From contig NZ_QQKA01000006.1 in assembly GCF_003493605.1 (NCBI RefSeq), positions 53,563 to 117,562 on the forward strand: DNA of 64,000 nucleotides. The letters run 5' to 3'. This DNA is from Haemophilus haemolyticus. Its GTDB lineage: Bacteria; Pseudomonadota; Gammaproteobacteria; Enterobacterales; Pasteurellaceae. This document shows positions 53,240 to 61,464 of this stretch, one piece after another. The notes under the pieces were generated by a model. It had not been told where the DNA came from and did no database searches. It worked only from the letters and a program-made list of their open reading frames with translations. Position numbers and translations under genes: made by a program. Positions within the stretch are counted from its first letter, which is position 1, and each line of letters begins with the position of its first letter.

Positions 53240-53262
53240 AAGCTGCATTTAATCTGCAGCCT
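53240..53262 (-). terminator. Terminator after the DUF1919 gene
   Basis: On the minus strand GGCTGCAG and TGCAGC with an AT loop form a short stem followed by TTTTTTG, just after the stop of the DUF1919 gene and before rsuA. Confidence 0.65.
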
Positions 53263-53269
53263 CTATTTG

Positions 53270-53890
53270 TCAAGCTTGGTTAAACCACTTCACGTAATCG
53301 AATTGATCGTAATATTTTTTCCCATTCCAGCCAGAAAACTCAAAAATATCGCCCACCTGATTTTGTTTCTCGAAGCCTTTTATATAATAAGCCGATTTAA
53401 AAGCAGGGCAGGGCTTGTGAGTAAAAATCACTTTATTTTTAAAAGGGAGTTGATCAAAAAGTTGAATGTCTTTTTCTGTCACACCGTCTCGATCAGTCAT
53501 CATAATAAAAAGATTATCTAAATTGATGCGTGACGTGCGAAGTTGCCATTTTTCACCAGCTTCTTGCTCACTGTGATAGTGCATAAAATGAATTTCAAGA
53601 TCGGCAAGTTTTCCCACTGGATAACTTTTTTCTGTTTGTACGAATGTGAGAGATTGAGTGAGATAGAAATCCATATTTTGTAAATAACGCAAAAAATCTT
53701 GTGGCGAGAGATAGAGATTCACAAAAGGCGAATTAAACGGCTGGTGTAAATCGTGTAAGATAAAAGCCCCCACGCAATTGGCAGAAATGACAGTCATACC
53801 TTGATTTGTTAGTTTACGTTGCAGAGTGCGACTAATGAAAAATCTTTGGCATTTATTTACCGCACTTTTAATTTTTTGAAATGGATTCAT
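53270..53890 (-). CDS. DUF1919 family protein (possible surface-polysaccharide related)
   Basis: This 206-aa soluble protein matches DUF1919. Family traits seen are TVISANCVGAFILHDLHQPFNSPFVNLYLSPQDF near the start (residues about 33-66), a middle FMHYHSEQEAGEKW and DRDGVTEKDIQLFDQLPFKNKVIFTH. Members often occur in exopolysaccharide or capsule clusters, but this one stands alone between rsuA and maeB, so that link is weak. The activity is unknown. Confidence 0.7.
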   Translation of the reverse strand: MNPFQKIKSAVNKCQRFFISRTLQRKLTNQGMTVISANCVGAFILHDLHQPFNSPFVNLYLSPQDFLRYLQNMDFYLTQSLTFVQTEKSYPVGKLADLEIHFMHYHSEQEAGEKWQLRTSRINLDNLFIMMTDRDGVTEKDIQLFDQLPFKNKVIFTHKPCPAFKSAYYIKGFEKQNQVGDIFEFSGWNGKKYYDQFDYVKWFNQA

Positions 53891-54086
53891 TTTCTCATCC
53901 TTATGCTTTTGCTGCGAAAATCCTACCTTTTTTGCTGAAAAATGAAAAGTCTAGCTAATGCCTCGCATCAAAAAAATTTTGTTATAAAGTTGTAAAAATT
54001 TGCAGTTCGTCACAATTTTTTGAATAAAAAACAGATATAATCGACGTGATATTTCAATCCTGTTTCAAGAAAATGGAGCACTTATT

Positions 54087-56357
54087 ATGACCGAACAATT
54101 ACGTCAAGCAGCCTTAGATTTCCACGAATTTCCAATTCCTGGAAAAATCGAAGTTACCCCAACAAAATCACTCGCAACACAACGCGATTTAGCCTTAGCT
54201 TATTCGCCAGGTGTGGCAGAGCCTTGTTTAGAAATTGAAAAAGATCCTGCTGCCTCTTACAAATATACCGCACGTGGAAATTTAGTGGCTGTGATTTCCA
54301 ATGGTACAGCGGTACTTGGACTTGGCAATATTGGCGCGCTTGCTGGCAAACCTGTAATGGAAGGAAAGGGCGTATTGTTCAAAAAATTCGCCGGTATCAA
54401 CGTATTTGATATTGAAGTGAATGAACATGATCCCGATAAACTTGTAGATATTATTGCCTCGTTAGAGCCAACTTTCGGTGGGGTCAATTTAGAAGATATT
54501 AAAGCACCAGAATGTTTCTATATTGAACAAAAATTGCGTGAGAGAATGAATATTCCTGTATTCCATGATGACCAACATGGTACAGCGATCATCAGTGCTG
54601 CCGCGATTATCAATTCTCTTCGTATTGTAGGTAAAAAAATTGAAGATGTTCGACTTGTTGCGTCTGGTGCGGGGGCAGCATCAATTGCGTGCTTGAACTT
54701 ATTGCTTTCTTTAGGTATGAAACGTGAAAACATCACAGTTTGCGACTCGAAAGGCGTGGTATATAAAGGCCGTGATGACAAAATGGATCAAACCAAAAAA
54801 GATTATGCAATTGAAGATAATGGCTGGCGTAAACTTGGCGATGCGATGCCAAATGCAGATATTTTCTTAGGTTGTTCTGCAGCTGGTGCGCTTACACAAG
54901 ATATGGTGAAAACCATGGCTGCACATCCAATTATTCTTGCTTTAGCTAATCCAAACCCTGAAATTACCCCGCCAGAAGCGAAAGCGGTTCGTCCTGATGC
55001 GATTGTATGTACAGGCCGATCTGATTATCCAAACCAAGTAAATAACGTGCTTTGTTTCCCATTCATTTTCCGTGGTGCATTAGATGTGGGTGCAACCACT
55101 ATTAATGAAGAAATGAAACGTGCTGCGGTTTATGCCATTGCTGATCTTGCATTAGAAGAGCAAAACGAAGTGGTAACTTCTGCTTACGGTGGTGAAGGCG
55201 CGACTTTTGGTGCAGATTATGTGATTCCTCGTCCATTCGATCCTCGCTTGATTGTGCGTATCGCACCGGCGGTAGCAAAAGCAGCAATGGAATCAGGTGT
55301 GGCAACTCGTCCAATTCAAAATTGGGATGCTTATGTTGAAAAACTAACTCAGTTTGTTTACAAAACGAGCTTGTTTATGCGTCCTATTTTCAGCCAAGCA
55401 AAAGCGGAAAAACAACGCATTATTTTAGCGGAAGGGGAAGAAAATAAAGCATTGCATGCCACCCAAGAAGTGATTTCAATGGGCTTGGCAAATCCAATTT
55501 TAATTGGTCGCCGTAGCGTGATTGAAGAAAAAATTAAAAAACTTGGTTTGCGTTTAACCGCCGGTGTCGATTTTGAAATTGTGGATAACGAAGATAATCC
55601 TCGCTATGAGGAATGTTGGAAACATTATTACGAGCTTACCAAACGTAAAGGCATTACACCTGCAATCGCAAAACGTGTCGTGCGTTCTAACACAACCGTA
55701 TTAGCTTCTACATTGCTTAGCTTAGGTTATGCAGACGCTTTAGTATGTGGCTTATTTGGTTCATACGGAAAACACCTTGCATCTATTCGCGATATTATTG
55801 GCTTAAAAGATGGCGTGAAAACTGCTGCTGCTTTAAATAGTCTTGTATTACCGACTGGTAACGTATTCTTAACAGATACCCATGTAAACAGTAATCCTAC
55901 AGCAGAAGAATTAGCTGAAATTACCTTAATGGCAGCAGAAGAAATTCATCGTTTTGGTATTGAACCTGCAGTTGCATTGCTTTCACACTCTAATTTTGGT
56001 TCATCTGATTCATTAGGTGCACCAAAAATGCGTGAAGTGTTACAGATTGTAAAAGAGCGTAATCCACACTTAATGATCGATGGTGAAATGCGTGGCGATT
56101 TAGCGATGAATGAAGCTCACCGTAAAGAAGTCATGCCTGATAGCCCATTGAAAGGAAGTGCAAATTTATTAGTGTTCCCTGATTTGAGCTCGTCACGTAT
56201 TAGTTATAGCTTATTACGCGGCACCACTACGGCAATTACCGTTGGCCCGATCTTAATGGGTATGAACAAATCTGCGCATATTCTTAATCCGGGGGCGTCT
56301 GTTCGCCGTATTATTAATATGATTGCCTATGCTGCGGTGAAAGCACAACAAGAGTAA
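54087..56357 (+). CDS. maeB: NADP-dependent malic enzyme with C-terminal phosphotransacetylase-like domain
   Basis: MaeB oxidatively decarboxylates malate to pyruvate, making NADPH. This 756-aa protein is the long, two-domain type. The malic enzyme part (residues 1-about 410) has [20 protein letters not shown] and the NADP-binding [16 protein letters not shown]. The C-terminal PTA-like part (about 430-750) starts [18 protein letters not shown] and probably acts as an acetyl-CoA-sensing regulatory domain, as in E. coli. TATAAT at 54036-54041 is a likely -10. TGGAG precedes the ATG. Confidence 0.95.
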   Translation: MTEQLRQAALDFHEFPIPGKIEVTPTKSLATQRDLALAYSPGVAEPCLEIEKDPAASYKYTARGNLVAVISNGTAVLGLGNIGALAGKPVMEGKGVLFKKFAGINVFDIEVNEHDPDKLVDIIASLEPTFGGVNLEDIKAPECFYIEQKLRERMNIPVFHDDQHGTAIISAAAIINSLRIVGKKIEDVRLVASGAGAASIACLNLLLSLGMKRENITVCDSKGVVYKGRDDKMDQTKKDYAIEDNGWRKLGDAMPNADIFLGCSAAGALTQDMVKTMAAHPIILALANPNPEITPPEAKAVRPDAIVCTGRSDYPNQVNNVLCFPFIFRGALDVGATTINEEMKRAAVYAIADLALEEQNEVVTSAYGGEGATFGADYVIPRPFDPRLIVRIAPAVAKAAMESGVATRPIQNWDAYVEKLTQFVYKTSLFMRPIFSQAKAEKQRIILAEGEENKALHATQEVISMGLANPILIGRRSVIEEKIKKLGLRLTAGVDFEIVDNEDNPRYEECWKHYYELTKRKGITPAIAKRVVRSNTTVLASTLLSLGYADALVCGLFGSYGKHLASIRDIIGLKDGVKTAAALNSLVLPTGNVFLTDTHVNSNPTAEELAEITLMAAEEIHRFGIEPAVALLSHSNFGSSDSLGAPKMREVLQIVKERNPHLMIDGEMRGDLAMNEAHRKEVMPDSPLKGSANLLVFPDLSSSRISYSLLRGTTTAITVGPILMGMNKSAHILNPGASVRRIINMIAYAAVKAQQE

Positions 56358-56405
56358 TCAAAAAAGTGCGGTGAATTTTTATTAAATCTCCGCCGTTTAC
56401 TGAAC

Positions 56406-56431
56406 AAAGCCTCGATTTTTCTCGAGGCTTT
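56406..56431 (+). terminator. Terminator after maeB
   Basis: AAAGCCTCGA and TCGAGGCTTT form a 10-bp stem followed by ATTTTTAC, about 50 bp after the maeB stop. An uptake signal followed by T's lies between them. Confidence 0.85.
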
Positions 56432-56570
56432 ATTTTTACCTTCTAGTGAATGTGATTAGCTAAAATTGCGCTATGCAGAATTTGGCATATTGTTTACATT
56501 TGAGATTAAGTAAAACTATGCGAAAATTTACCGCACTTTAAGACTTTTGTCGTGTCGAAAAGGAACCGAC

Positions 56571-56624
56571 CGATAGACAGTTGCCTATCTTTCTTTAATT
56601 TAATACGGCTTGGATGCCGTTTTG
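56571..56624 (+). promoter_or_regulatory. Two tandem hairpins in the leader of the LTA-synthase-like gene
   Basis: GATAG/CTATC with a T-rich tail (56571-56592) and ACGGC/GCCGT followed by TTTTG (56605-56624) lie just before the start at 56640. They look like a weak attenuator or structured leader. No known riboswitch class was recognised. Confidence 0.4.
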
Positions 56625-56639
56625 TTAGTGGTTTTTACA

Positions 56640-58565
56640 ATGAAAAAAGCGCATTCCCCTTTATTTCCCATCTTCACATTTGTGTTGATTAATCTCATCA
56701 TCCTTTCCTTATCCCGTTTGGGACTTGCTATATGGCAATCAGAACGTGTATCCGCCGTAGATGGCTGGTTGCAATTATTTTTGCAAGGCGTACGAATGGA
56801 TATTGTGGCACTTTGTTATTTATTTGGTGTACCTGCATTGCTCACAACGTTATTTCATAGCAGTAAAGTTTGGGTAAAAATTTTACGCCTTTGGTTAACG
56901 CTTGGTAGTGTGTTTATTATCTTTATGGAAATTGCCACACCTGCCTTTATTGAAACCTACGATTACCGTCCAAATCGTTTATTTATTGAATACCTGATTT
57001 ATCCGAAAGAAGTTTTTTCAATGCTTGCGGAAGGGCATTTAAGTGCGGTGATTTTTAGCCTTGTTTTCACGATTTTAGCTGCCGTGATTTATTGGAAAAT
57101 TTCTGATTGGGCAGTCAAAAATTTACGTTCAATCAGTTGGAAACTTCGCCCTGTGATTGCTTTGCTTGTTATTGTCGTGAGTTTCCTTGGGGCGCGTTCA
57201 AGTTTTCAACACCGCGGTATCAATCCCGCCATGGTGGCATTTTCTTCTGATGCGTTAGTGAATTCTTTGGTGCTTAATTCGGGCTATTCCGTCATTTATG
57301 CCGCACAGCAATTTAAAGATGAAGAAAAATCTTCAGAGATGTACGGAAAAATGGATGCAGATGAAATGTTTCGTATTGTTAAAGCTAGCCGTGGCCGCCC
57401 AGACAGCGATTACATTTCAGATAAATACCCAACTTTAACGAAAAATGTCGCGACTTATCAGGGTAAACCTAAAAATATCGTGATTTTGCTACAAGAAAGT
57501 CTTGGCGCTCAATTTATTGGCACACTTGGTGGCAAACCACTTTCTCCAAATGTGGATCAACTCGCAAAAGAAGGGTGGTTATTTGAAAATCTTTATGCAA
57601 CAGGCACACGTTCAGTACGCGGTATTGAAGCAACCACCGCAGGTTTTACGCCAACGCCAGCTCGTGCAGTGGTGAAACTTAATAATGCCCAAAGTGGTTT
57701 CTTTACTATTGCGGATTTATTACATAAACAAGGCTATAACACTTCCTTTATTTATGGCGGTGAAAAGCATTTCGACAATATGGCGAGCTTTTTCTATGGC
57801 AATGGCTTTAAAGATATTTGGGATCAACAAGATTACCAAAATCCAACATTTACTGGCACTTGGGGCGTGAGTGATGAGGATTTATTTGATAAAGCCAATG
57901 AAACTTTCACGAAATTACAAAATGAAGGTAAACCGTTTTTTAGTTTAGTGTTTAGCTCCAGCAATCACGATCCATTTGAATATCCAGATGGCAAAATTGA
58001 GCTTTATGAGCAACCAAAAGCCACTCGTAATAATGCGGCAAAATATGCGGATTATGCCTTAGGCCATTTCTTTAAAATGGCAAAACAGTCTAATTATTGG
58101 AAAGATACGATTTTCTTAATTGTTGCGGATCACGATTCTCGTGTAGGCGGTGCAAGTCTTGTGCCGATTAAGCATTTCCATATTCCAGCCTTGATTCTTG
58201 GTGATGGCATTACGCCACGTCGTGACAGCCGTCTTGTGAGCCAAATTGATATGCCAACCACATTGCTTTCTTTAGCAGGCGTAAGTGGCAATTATCCAAT
58301 GATTGGTTTTGATTTAACGCAAGATGTAAACCCAGATCGTGCCTTTATGCAATACGATCAAACTCAAGCAATGATGAAAGGTAATAATGATGTGGTGATT
58401 CAAATGCCAAATAAGGCAGCGCAAGGCTATCATTACGATAAAGCGACAGAAACTTTAACGCCAAAAGATGTGCCTGATGCGATGAAAAAAGAGGCATTAG
58501 CTCACGCTTTATTAGGCAGTTATTTATATAAGAATCGCTTGTATTCTTCGGGTGAAAACAAATAA
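56640..58565 (+). CDS. LTA-synthase-family sulfatase / phosphoglycol transferase-like membrane protein
   Basis: This 641-aa protein has an N-terminal membrane part of five helices (about residues 8-185) and a large periplasmic sulfatase-fold domain. The latter has the metal site and nucleophile region IVILLQESLGAQFIG, then ATGTRSVRGIEAT, FIYGGEKHFDNMASFFYGNG and FLIVADHDSRVGG. Gram-negative members transfer phosphoethanolamine or phosphoglycerol onto glycans or lipids, and the acceptor here is not known. The ATG at 56640 is preferred over 56610 because MKKAHSPLFPI begins the first helix normally. Confidence 0.82.
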   Translation: MKKAHSPLFPIFTFVLINLIILSLSRLGLAIWQSERVSAVDGWLQLFLQGVRMDIVALCYLFGVPALLTTLFHSSKVWVKILRLWLTLGSVFIIFMEIATPAFIETYDYRPNRLFIEYLIYPKEVFSMLAEGHLSAVIFSLVFTILAAVIYWKISDWAVKNLRSISWKLRPVIALLVIVVSFLGARSSFQHRGINPAMVAFSSDALVNSLVLNSGYSVIYAAQQFKDEEKSSEMYGKMDADEMFRIVKASRGRPDSDYISDKYPTLTKNVATYQGKPKNIVILLQESLGAQFIGTLGGKPLSPNVDQLAKEGWLFENLYATGTRSVRGIEATTAGFTPTPARAVVKLNNAQSGFFTIADLLHKQGYNTSFIYGGEKHFDNMASFFYGNGFKDIWDQQDYQNPTFTGTWGVSDEDLFDKANETFTKLQNEGKPFFSLVFSSSNHDPFEYPDGKIELYEQPKATRNNAAKYADYALGHFFKMAKQSNYWKDTIFLIVADHDSRVGGASLVPIKHFHIPALILGDGITPRRDSRLVSQIDMPTTLLSLAGVSGNYPMIGFDLTQDVNPDRAFMQYDQTQAMMKGNNDVVIQMPNKAAQGYHYDKATETLTPKDVPDAMKKEALAHALLGSYLYKNRLYSSGENK

Positions 58566-58568
58566 ACG

Positions 58569-58597
58569 GAACGCCAGCTTAAGCTGGCGTTTCTTTT
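58569..58597. terminator. Bidirectional terminator between the LTA-synthase-like gene and uvrB
   Basis: AACGCCAGCTT and AAGCTGGCGTT form a perfect 22-bp palindrome followed by TCTTTT, between convergent genes. Confidence 0.9.
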
Positions 58598-60635
58598 AGT
58601 TATCAAAAACAAACTGTTCACGTAATTGATGTAATTGATCGCGAATTGCCGCGGCTTTTTCAAATTCCAAATCTTGCGCAAATTTATACATTTGTTGTTC
58701 CAGTTTTTTGATTTGTTGTTGATATTCTTTGGCATTTTTCGGTGCATTATAAAGTGCGGTTGGTTCTGCAGCCATTTTTCCACGTTGTTTATTGGCTTTC
58801 GCTTTTTGGTTTGCACCTTGTCCAATATCTAATAATTCACCGACTTTCTTATTTAATGCTTGTGGCACAATGCCATGTTCTTCATTGTATTTGGTTTGTT
58901 TTTCACGACGACGGTTGGTTTCTGTGATGGCTTTTTCCATCGATTTGGTGATGCTATCCGCATATAAAATCGCTTTACCGTTTAAGTTTCGTGCAGCTCG
59001 GCCGATGGTTTGAATTAAAGAGCGTTCGGAACGTAAAAATCCTTCCTTATCGGCATCTAAAATTGCCACAAGAGACACTTCCGGAATATCTAAACCTTCA
59101 CGTAATAAGTTAATTCCAACCAATACATCAAATTCGCCCAAACGCAAATCACGGATAATTTCGACGCGCTCCACGGTATCAATATCAGAATGTAGATAAC
59201 GCACACGAATCCCGTGTTCATCTAAATAATCCGTTAAATCTTCCGCCATTTTCTTGGTGAGTGTTGTGACTAAAACTCGCTCATTTTTATCTGCTCTTTG
59301 GCGAGCTTCGGAAAGTAAATCATCCACTTGAATGGACACTGGGCGAATTTCAATGATTGGGTCAAGCAAACCAGTCGGACGAACCACTTGATCGATAATT
59401 TCACTGCCTGATTTTTCTAATTCATAAGGCCCTGGTGTTGCGGAAACATAGATGGTTTGTGGAGCTAAGCGTTCAAATTCCTCAAAGCGTAACGGACGAT
59501 TATCCAATGCGGACGGCAAACGGAAACCATATTCGACTAAGGTTTCTTTACGCGAACGGTCTCCGCGATACATTCCACCAATTTGAGGCACAGTCACATG
59601 AGATTCATCAATAATTAAAATAGCATCAGAGGGCATATAATCGAATAATGTTGGTGGTGGCTCGCCCTCATTTCTTCCCGATAAATAGCGAGAGTAGTTT
59701 TCAATGCCCGAGCAATAGCCCAATTCATTCATCATTTCAATATCAAATTGGGTTCGTTGGCTGATACGCTGTTCTTCTAAAAGTTTATGTTCTTTAATGA
59801 AGTATTCACGGCGTGATACGAGTTCTTTTTTGATGTTTTCTATCGCATCTAAAATACGTTCTCTTGGCGTCACATAGTGAGTTTTAGGATAGATCGTAAA
59901 ACGTGGTACTGCACCAAAACTACTGCCAGTGAGCGGATCAAATAAACTTAAACGCTCAATTTCATCATCGAATAATTCAATACGCACTGCACGATCATCG
60001 GATTCCGCGGGGAAAATATCAATAATTTCTCCTCGAACACGGAAAGTTCCACGCTGAAATGCTTGATCATTGCGGGTATATTGCAATTCCGCTAACTTCG
60101 CTAAAATTTGGCGTTGATCGATAATAGCACCTTGTTGTAAATGCAACATCATTTGTAAATAGCTATCAGGATCACCCAAACCATAAATTGCAGAAACGGA
60201 TGCCACCACGATGGTGTCTCGACGTTCTAGAAAAGATTTCGTCGCAGAAAGACGCATTTGTTCGATTTGATCATTAATAGACGCATCTTTTTCAATAAAG
60301 GTATCACTACTAGGCACATAGGCTTCTGGCTGATAATAATCATAGTAAGAAACAAAATATTCCACCGCATTTTCTGGAAAAAAGGCTTTCATTTCTGCAT
60401 AGAGTTGGGCAGCAAGGGTTTTATTCGGTGCAAGTAACATTGCGGGGCGATTTAATTGAGCGATCACGTTGGCGATAGTAAACGTCTTCCCCGAGCCTGT
60501 TACCCCGAGTAAAGTTTGGTGAGCTAATCCATCCGTTAAATTTTCAGCTAATTTTTCGATAGCTTGTGGCTGATCGCCAGAAGGACGAAAGTCGGAATGC
60601 AGAATGAATGGTTTTGTGTTGATTTTTTCAGACAT
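58596..60635 (-). CDS. uvrB: Excinuclease ABC subunit B
   Basis: UvrB verifies DNA damage in nucleotide excision repair with UvrA and UvrC. This 679-aa protein has the Walker [16 protein letters not shown], the beta-hairpin [12 protein letters not shown], the DESH box [12 protein letters not shown], helicase motifs V-VI ([26 protein letters not shown]), and the C-terminal UVR motif that binds UvrC. It is upstream-flanked by a DnaA-box cluster, like E. coli DARS1. No clear LexA box is seen. Confidence 0.97.
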   Translation of the reverse strand: MSEKINTKPFILHSDFRPSGDQPQAIEKLAENLTDGLAHQTLLGVTGSGKTFTIANVIAQLNRPAMLLAPNKTLAAQLYAEMKAFFPENAVEYFVSYYDYYQPEAYVPSSDTFIEKDASINDQIEQMRLSATKSFLERRDTIVVASVSAIYGLGDPDSYLQMMLHLQQGAIIDQRQILAKLAELQYTRNDQAFQRGTFRVRGEIIDIFPAESDDRAVRIELFDDEIERLSLFDPLTGSSFGAVPRFTIYPKTHYVTPRERILDAIENIKKELVSRREYFIKEHKLLEEQRISQRTQFDIEMMNELGYCSGIENYSRYLSGRNEGEPPPTLFDYMPSDAILIIDESHVTVPQIGGMYRGDRSRKETLVEYGFRLPSALDNRPLRFEEFERLAPQTIYVSATPGPYELEKSGSEIIDQVVRPTGLLDPIIEIRPVSIQVDDLLSEARQRADKNERVLVTTLTKKMAEDLTDYLDEHGIRVRYLHSDIDTVERVEIIRDLRLGEFDVLVGINLLREGLDIPEVSLVAILDADKEGFLRSERSLIQTIGRAARNLNGKAILYADSITKSMEKAITETNRRREKQTKYNEEHGIVPQALNKKVGELLDIGQGANQKAKANKQRGKMAAEPTALYNAPKNAKEYQQQIKKLEQQMYKFAQDLEFEKAAAIRDQLHQLREQFVFDN

Positions 60636-60800
60636 AAAGTGCGGTCAGTTTTTTGATAGTTTTGAATAATGCCTATTTTAGCATATTTAATGTGTAAAAT
60701 TGATCAGGCAAAAATCTAAGTTTTACACAGACTTAGTGATGTCAAGAGAAAGATCTCACAAATTTATAAAAAAAACTTTAATTTTTTACTAGACAAAACT

Positions 60801-60813
60801 TAACTTATTGATT
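60801..60813. promoter_or_regulatory. IHF consensus site near the DnaA-box cluster
   Basis: TAACTTATTGATT matches YAANNNNTTGATW (the reverse of the IHF consensus) exactly, in an AT-rich stretch (60760-60840) about 90 bp from the DnaA boxes. A short consensus can occur by chance. Confidence 0.45.
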
Positions 60814-60900
60814 TTCAATTACAATTTAATTTTAGACTAATCTGTAATCAAGATCGAATAATCCTTGTAAGAACAAGGGATCCGCAAAATTTTAAAAAGT

Positions 60901-60935
60901 TAATCCACAAAGTTATCCACAGGCTCTGTGGATAG
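60901..60935. promoter_or_regulatory. Cluster of three DnaA boxes upstream of uvrB (DARS1-like)
   Basis: TAATCCACA (60901-60909, one mismatch), a perfect TTATCCACA (60913-60921) and the reverse box TGTGGATAG (60927-60935, one mismatch) lie within 35 bp. Two are in one orientation and one is opposed. The second and third form an exact inverted repeat ATCCACAG-GCT-CTGTGGAT. E. coli DARS1, which regenerates ATP-DnaA, has three boxes with one reversed and lies in the bioD-uvrB gap. This cluster lies on the same, upstream side of uvrB. Confidence 0.6.
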
Positions 60936-60964
60936 AAAAAAAGAGATGATTCTGATAAAAATAA

Positions 60965-60985
60965 AGCCCATCAACATGATGGGCT
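60965..60985 (-). terminator. Terminator for the tRNA-Asn transcript
   Basis: AGCCCATCA and TGATGGGCT form a perfect 9-bp stem with a 3-nt loop. On the minus strand it is followed by TTTATTTTTATC, about 70 bp after the tRNA 3' end. Confidence 0.8.
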
Positions 60986-60991
60986 CAAAAT

Positions 60992-61048
60992 CTTTTGGTT
61001 GCTAATTTAGAGTTTGTAAAAGGAGACAAACAAACTCTAAACCAAAAG
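60992..61048 (-). ncRNA. Structured trailer of the tRNA-Asn transcript (possible small RNA)
   Basis: CTTTTGGTT pairs with AACCAAAAG (9 bp), and inside it TTAGAGTTTG pairs with CAAACTCTAA (10 bp), with a bulge on one side and a loop that contains AAGGAGA or its complement. It lies between the tRNA 3' end and the terminator, so it is released as an RNA of about 70-90 nt when the tRNA is processed. Whether it is stable or functional is unknown. Confidence 0.4.
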
Positions 61049-61054
61049 AAAAAT

Positions 61055-61130
61055 TGGCTCCTCCTGCTGGACTTGAACCAGCGACATATGGATTAACAGT
61101 CCACCGTTCTACCGACTGAACTAAGGAGGA
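61055..61130 (-). tRNA. tRNA-Asn (anticodon GUU)
   Basis: A 76-nt cloverleaf on the minus strand starts TCCTCCTTAGTTCAG, has the anticodon loop CTGTTAA with GTT, the T-loop GGTTCAAGTCC, and an acceptor stem TCCTCCT/AGGAGGA followed by G and an encoded CCA. It is the only tRNA in the window. Confidence 0.95.
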
Positions 61131-61292
61131 ATAAACTTTGTATCACAAGGAACAGGGCGCGAATTTTAATAAGGAGAATGAGTCTTGTCAATTAAAAATT
61201 TATAAAAAATATAGATTTAATTTACATATTATTTATTGAACTGATAATTAGTTATCACATTATGTTTATGAAGTTAATTTGAATCTCTTCTT

Positions 61293-61322
61293 TCTTTACA
61301 AATCTTTACAAATCTTTACAAA
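61293..61322 (+). repeat. Three direct copies of a 10-bp repeat upstream of the adhesin
   Basis: TCTTTACAAA occurs three times in a row (61293-61322). It lies about 20 bp before the -35 element of the adhesin promoter. Copy number could vary by slippage. The rest of 61131-61290 is AT-rich and shows nothing else. Confidence 0.75.
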
Positions 61323-61340
61323 AAACAAGCATTAATCATA

Positions 61341-61368
61341 TTGATATATATATATATATATATATAAT
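61341..61368 (+). promoter_or_regulatory. Adhesin promoter with an AT-dinucleotide tract as spacer (phase-variable)
   Basis: TTGATA (61341-61346) and TATAAT (61363-61368) flank a 16-bp spacer made only of AT repeats. The whole run from 61344 to 61365 is 11 AT units. Gain or loss of one unit changes the spacer by 2 bp and so promoter strength, the same principle as the TA tract in the H. influenzae hifA/hifB promoters. Transcription would start near 61375. Confidence 0.7.
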
Positions 61369-61464
61369 CGCTGACCTTTGTCTCACACTTATTTAAACGT
61401 CACTATCTAGAAAATACGTTAAAAAATATGTGGGCTATTTATACCCCTGAAATGAAGGTTATTT

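Noticed and set aside
53175..53273. 33-codon N-terminal extension of RsuA
   Set aside because: The S4 domain begins MRLDKF at 53174, and the extension crosses the terminator of the upstream gene.
56472..56540. 22-codon open frame before the LTA-synthase-like gene
   Set aside because: It has no ribosome-binding site and its end is made by an uptake signal.
60636..60720. LexA box before uvrB
   Set aside because: No CTGT-N8-ACAG match was found near the uvrB start.
60700..60940. Chromosomal origin oriC (AT-rich stretch, IHF site, DnaA boxes, GATC sites)
   Set aside because: Only three DnaA boxes, and from memory H. influenzae oriC lies near gidA, not uvrB. The DARS1 reading fits the position better. 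GC-skew over the whole genome would settle it.
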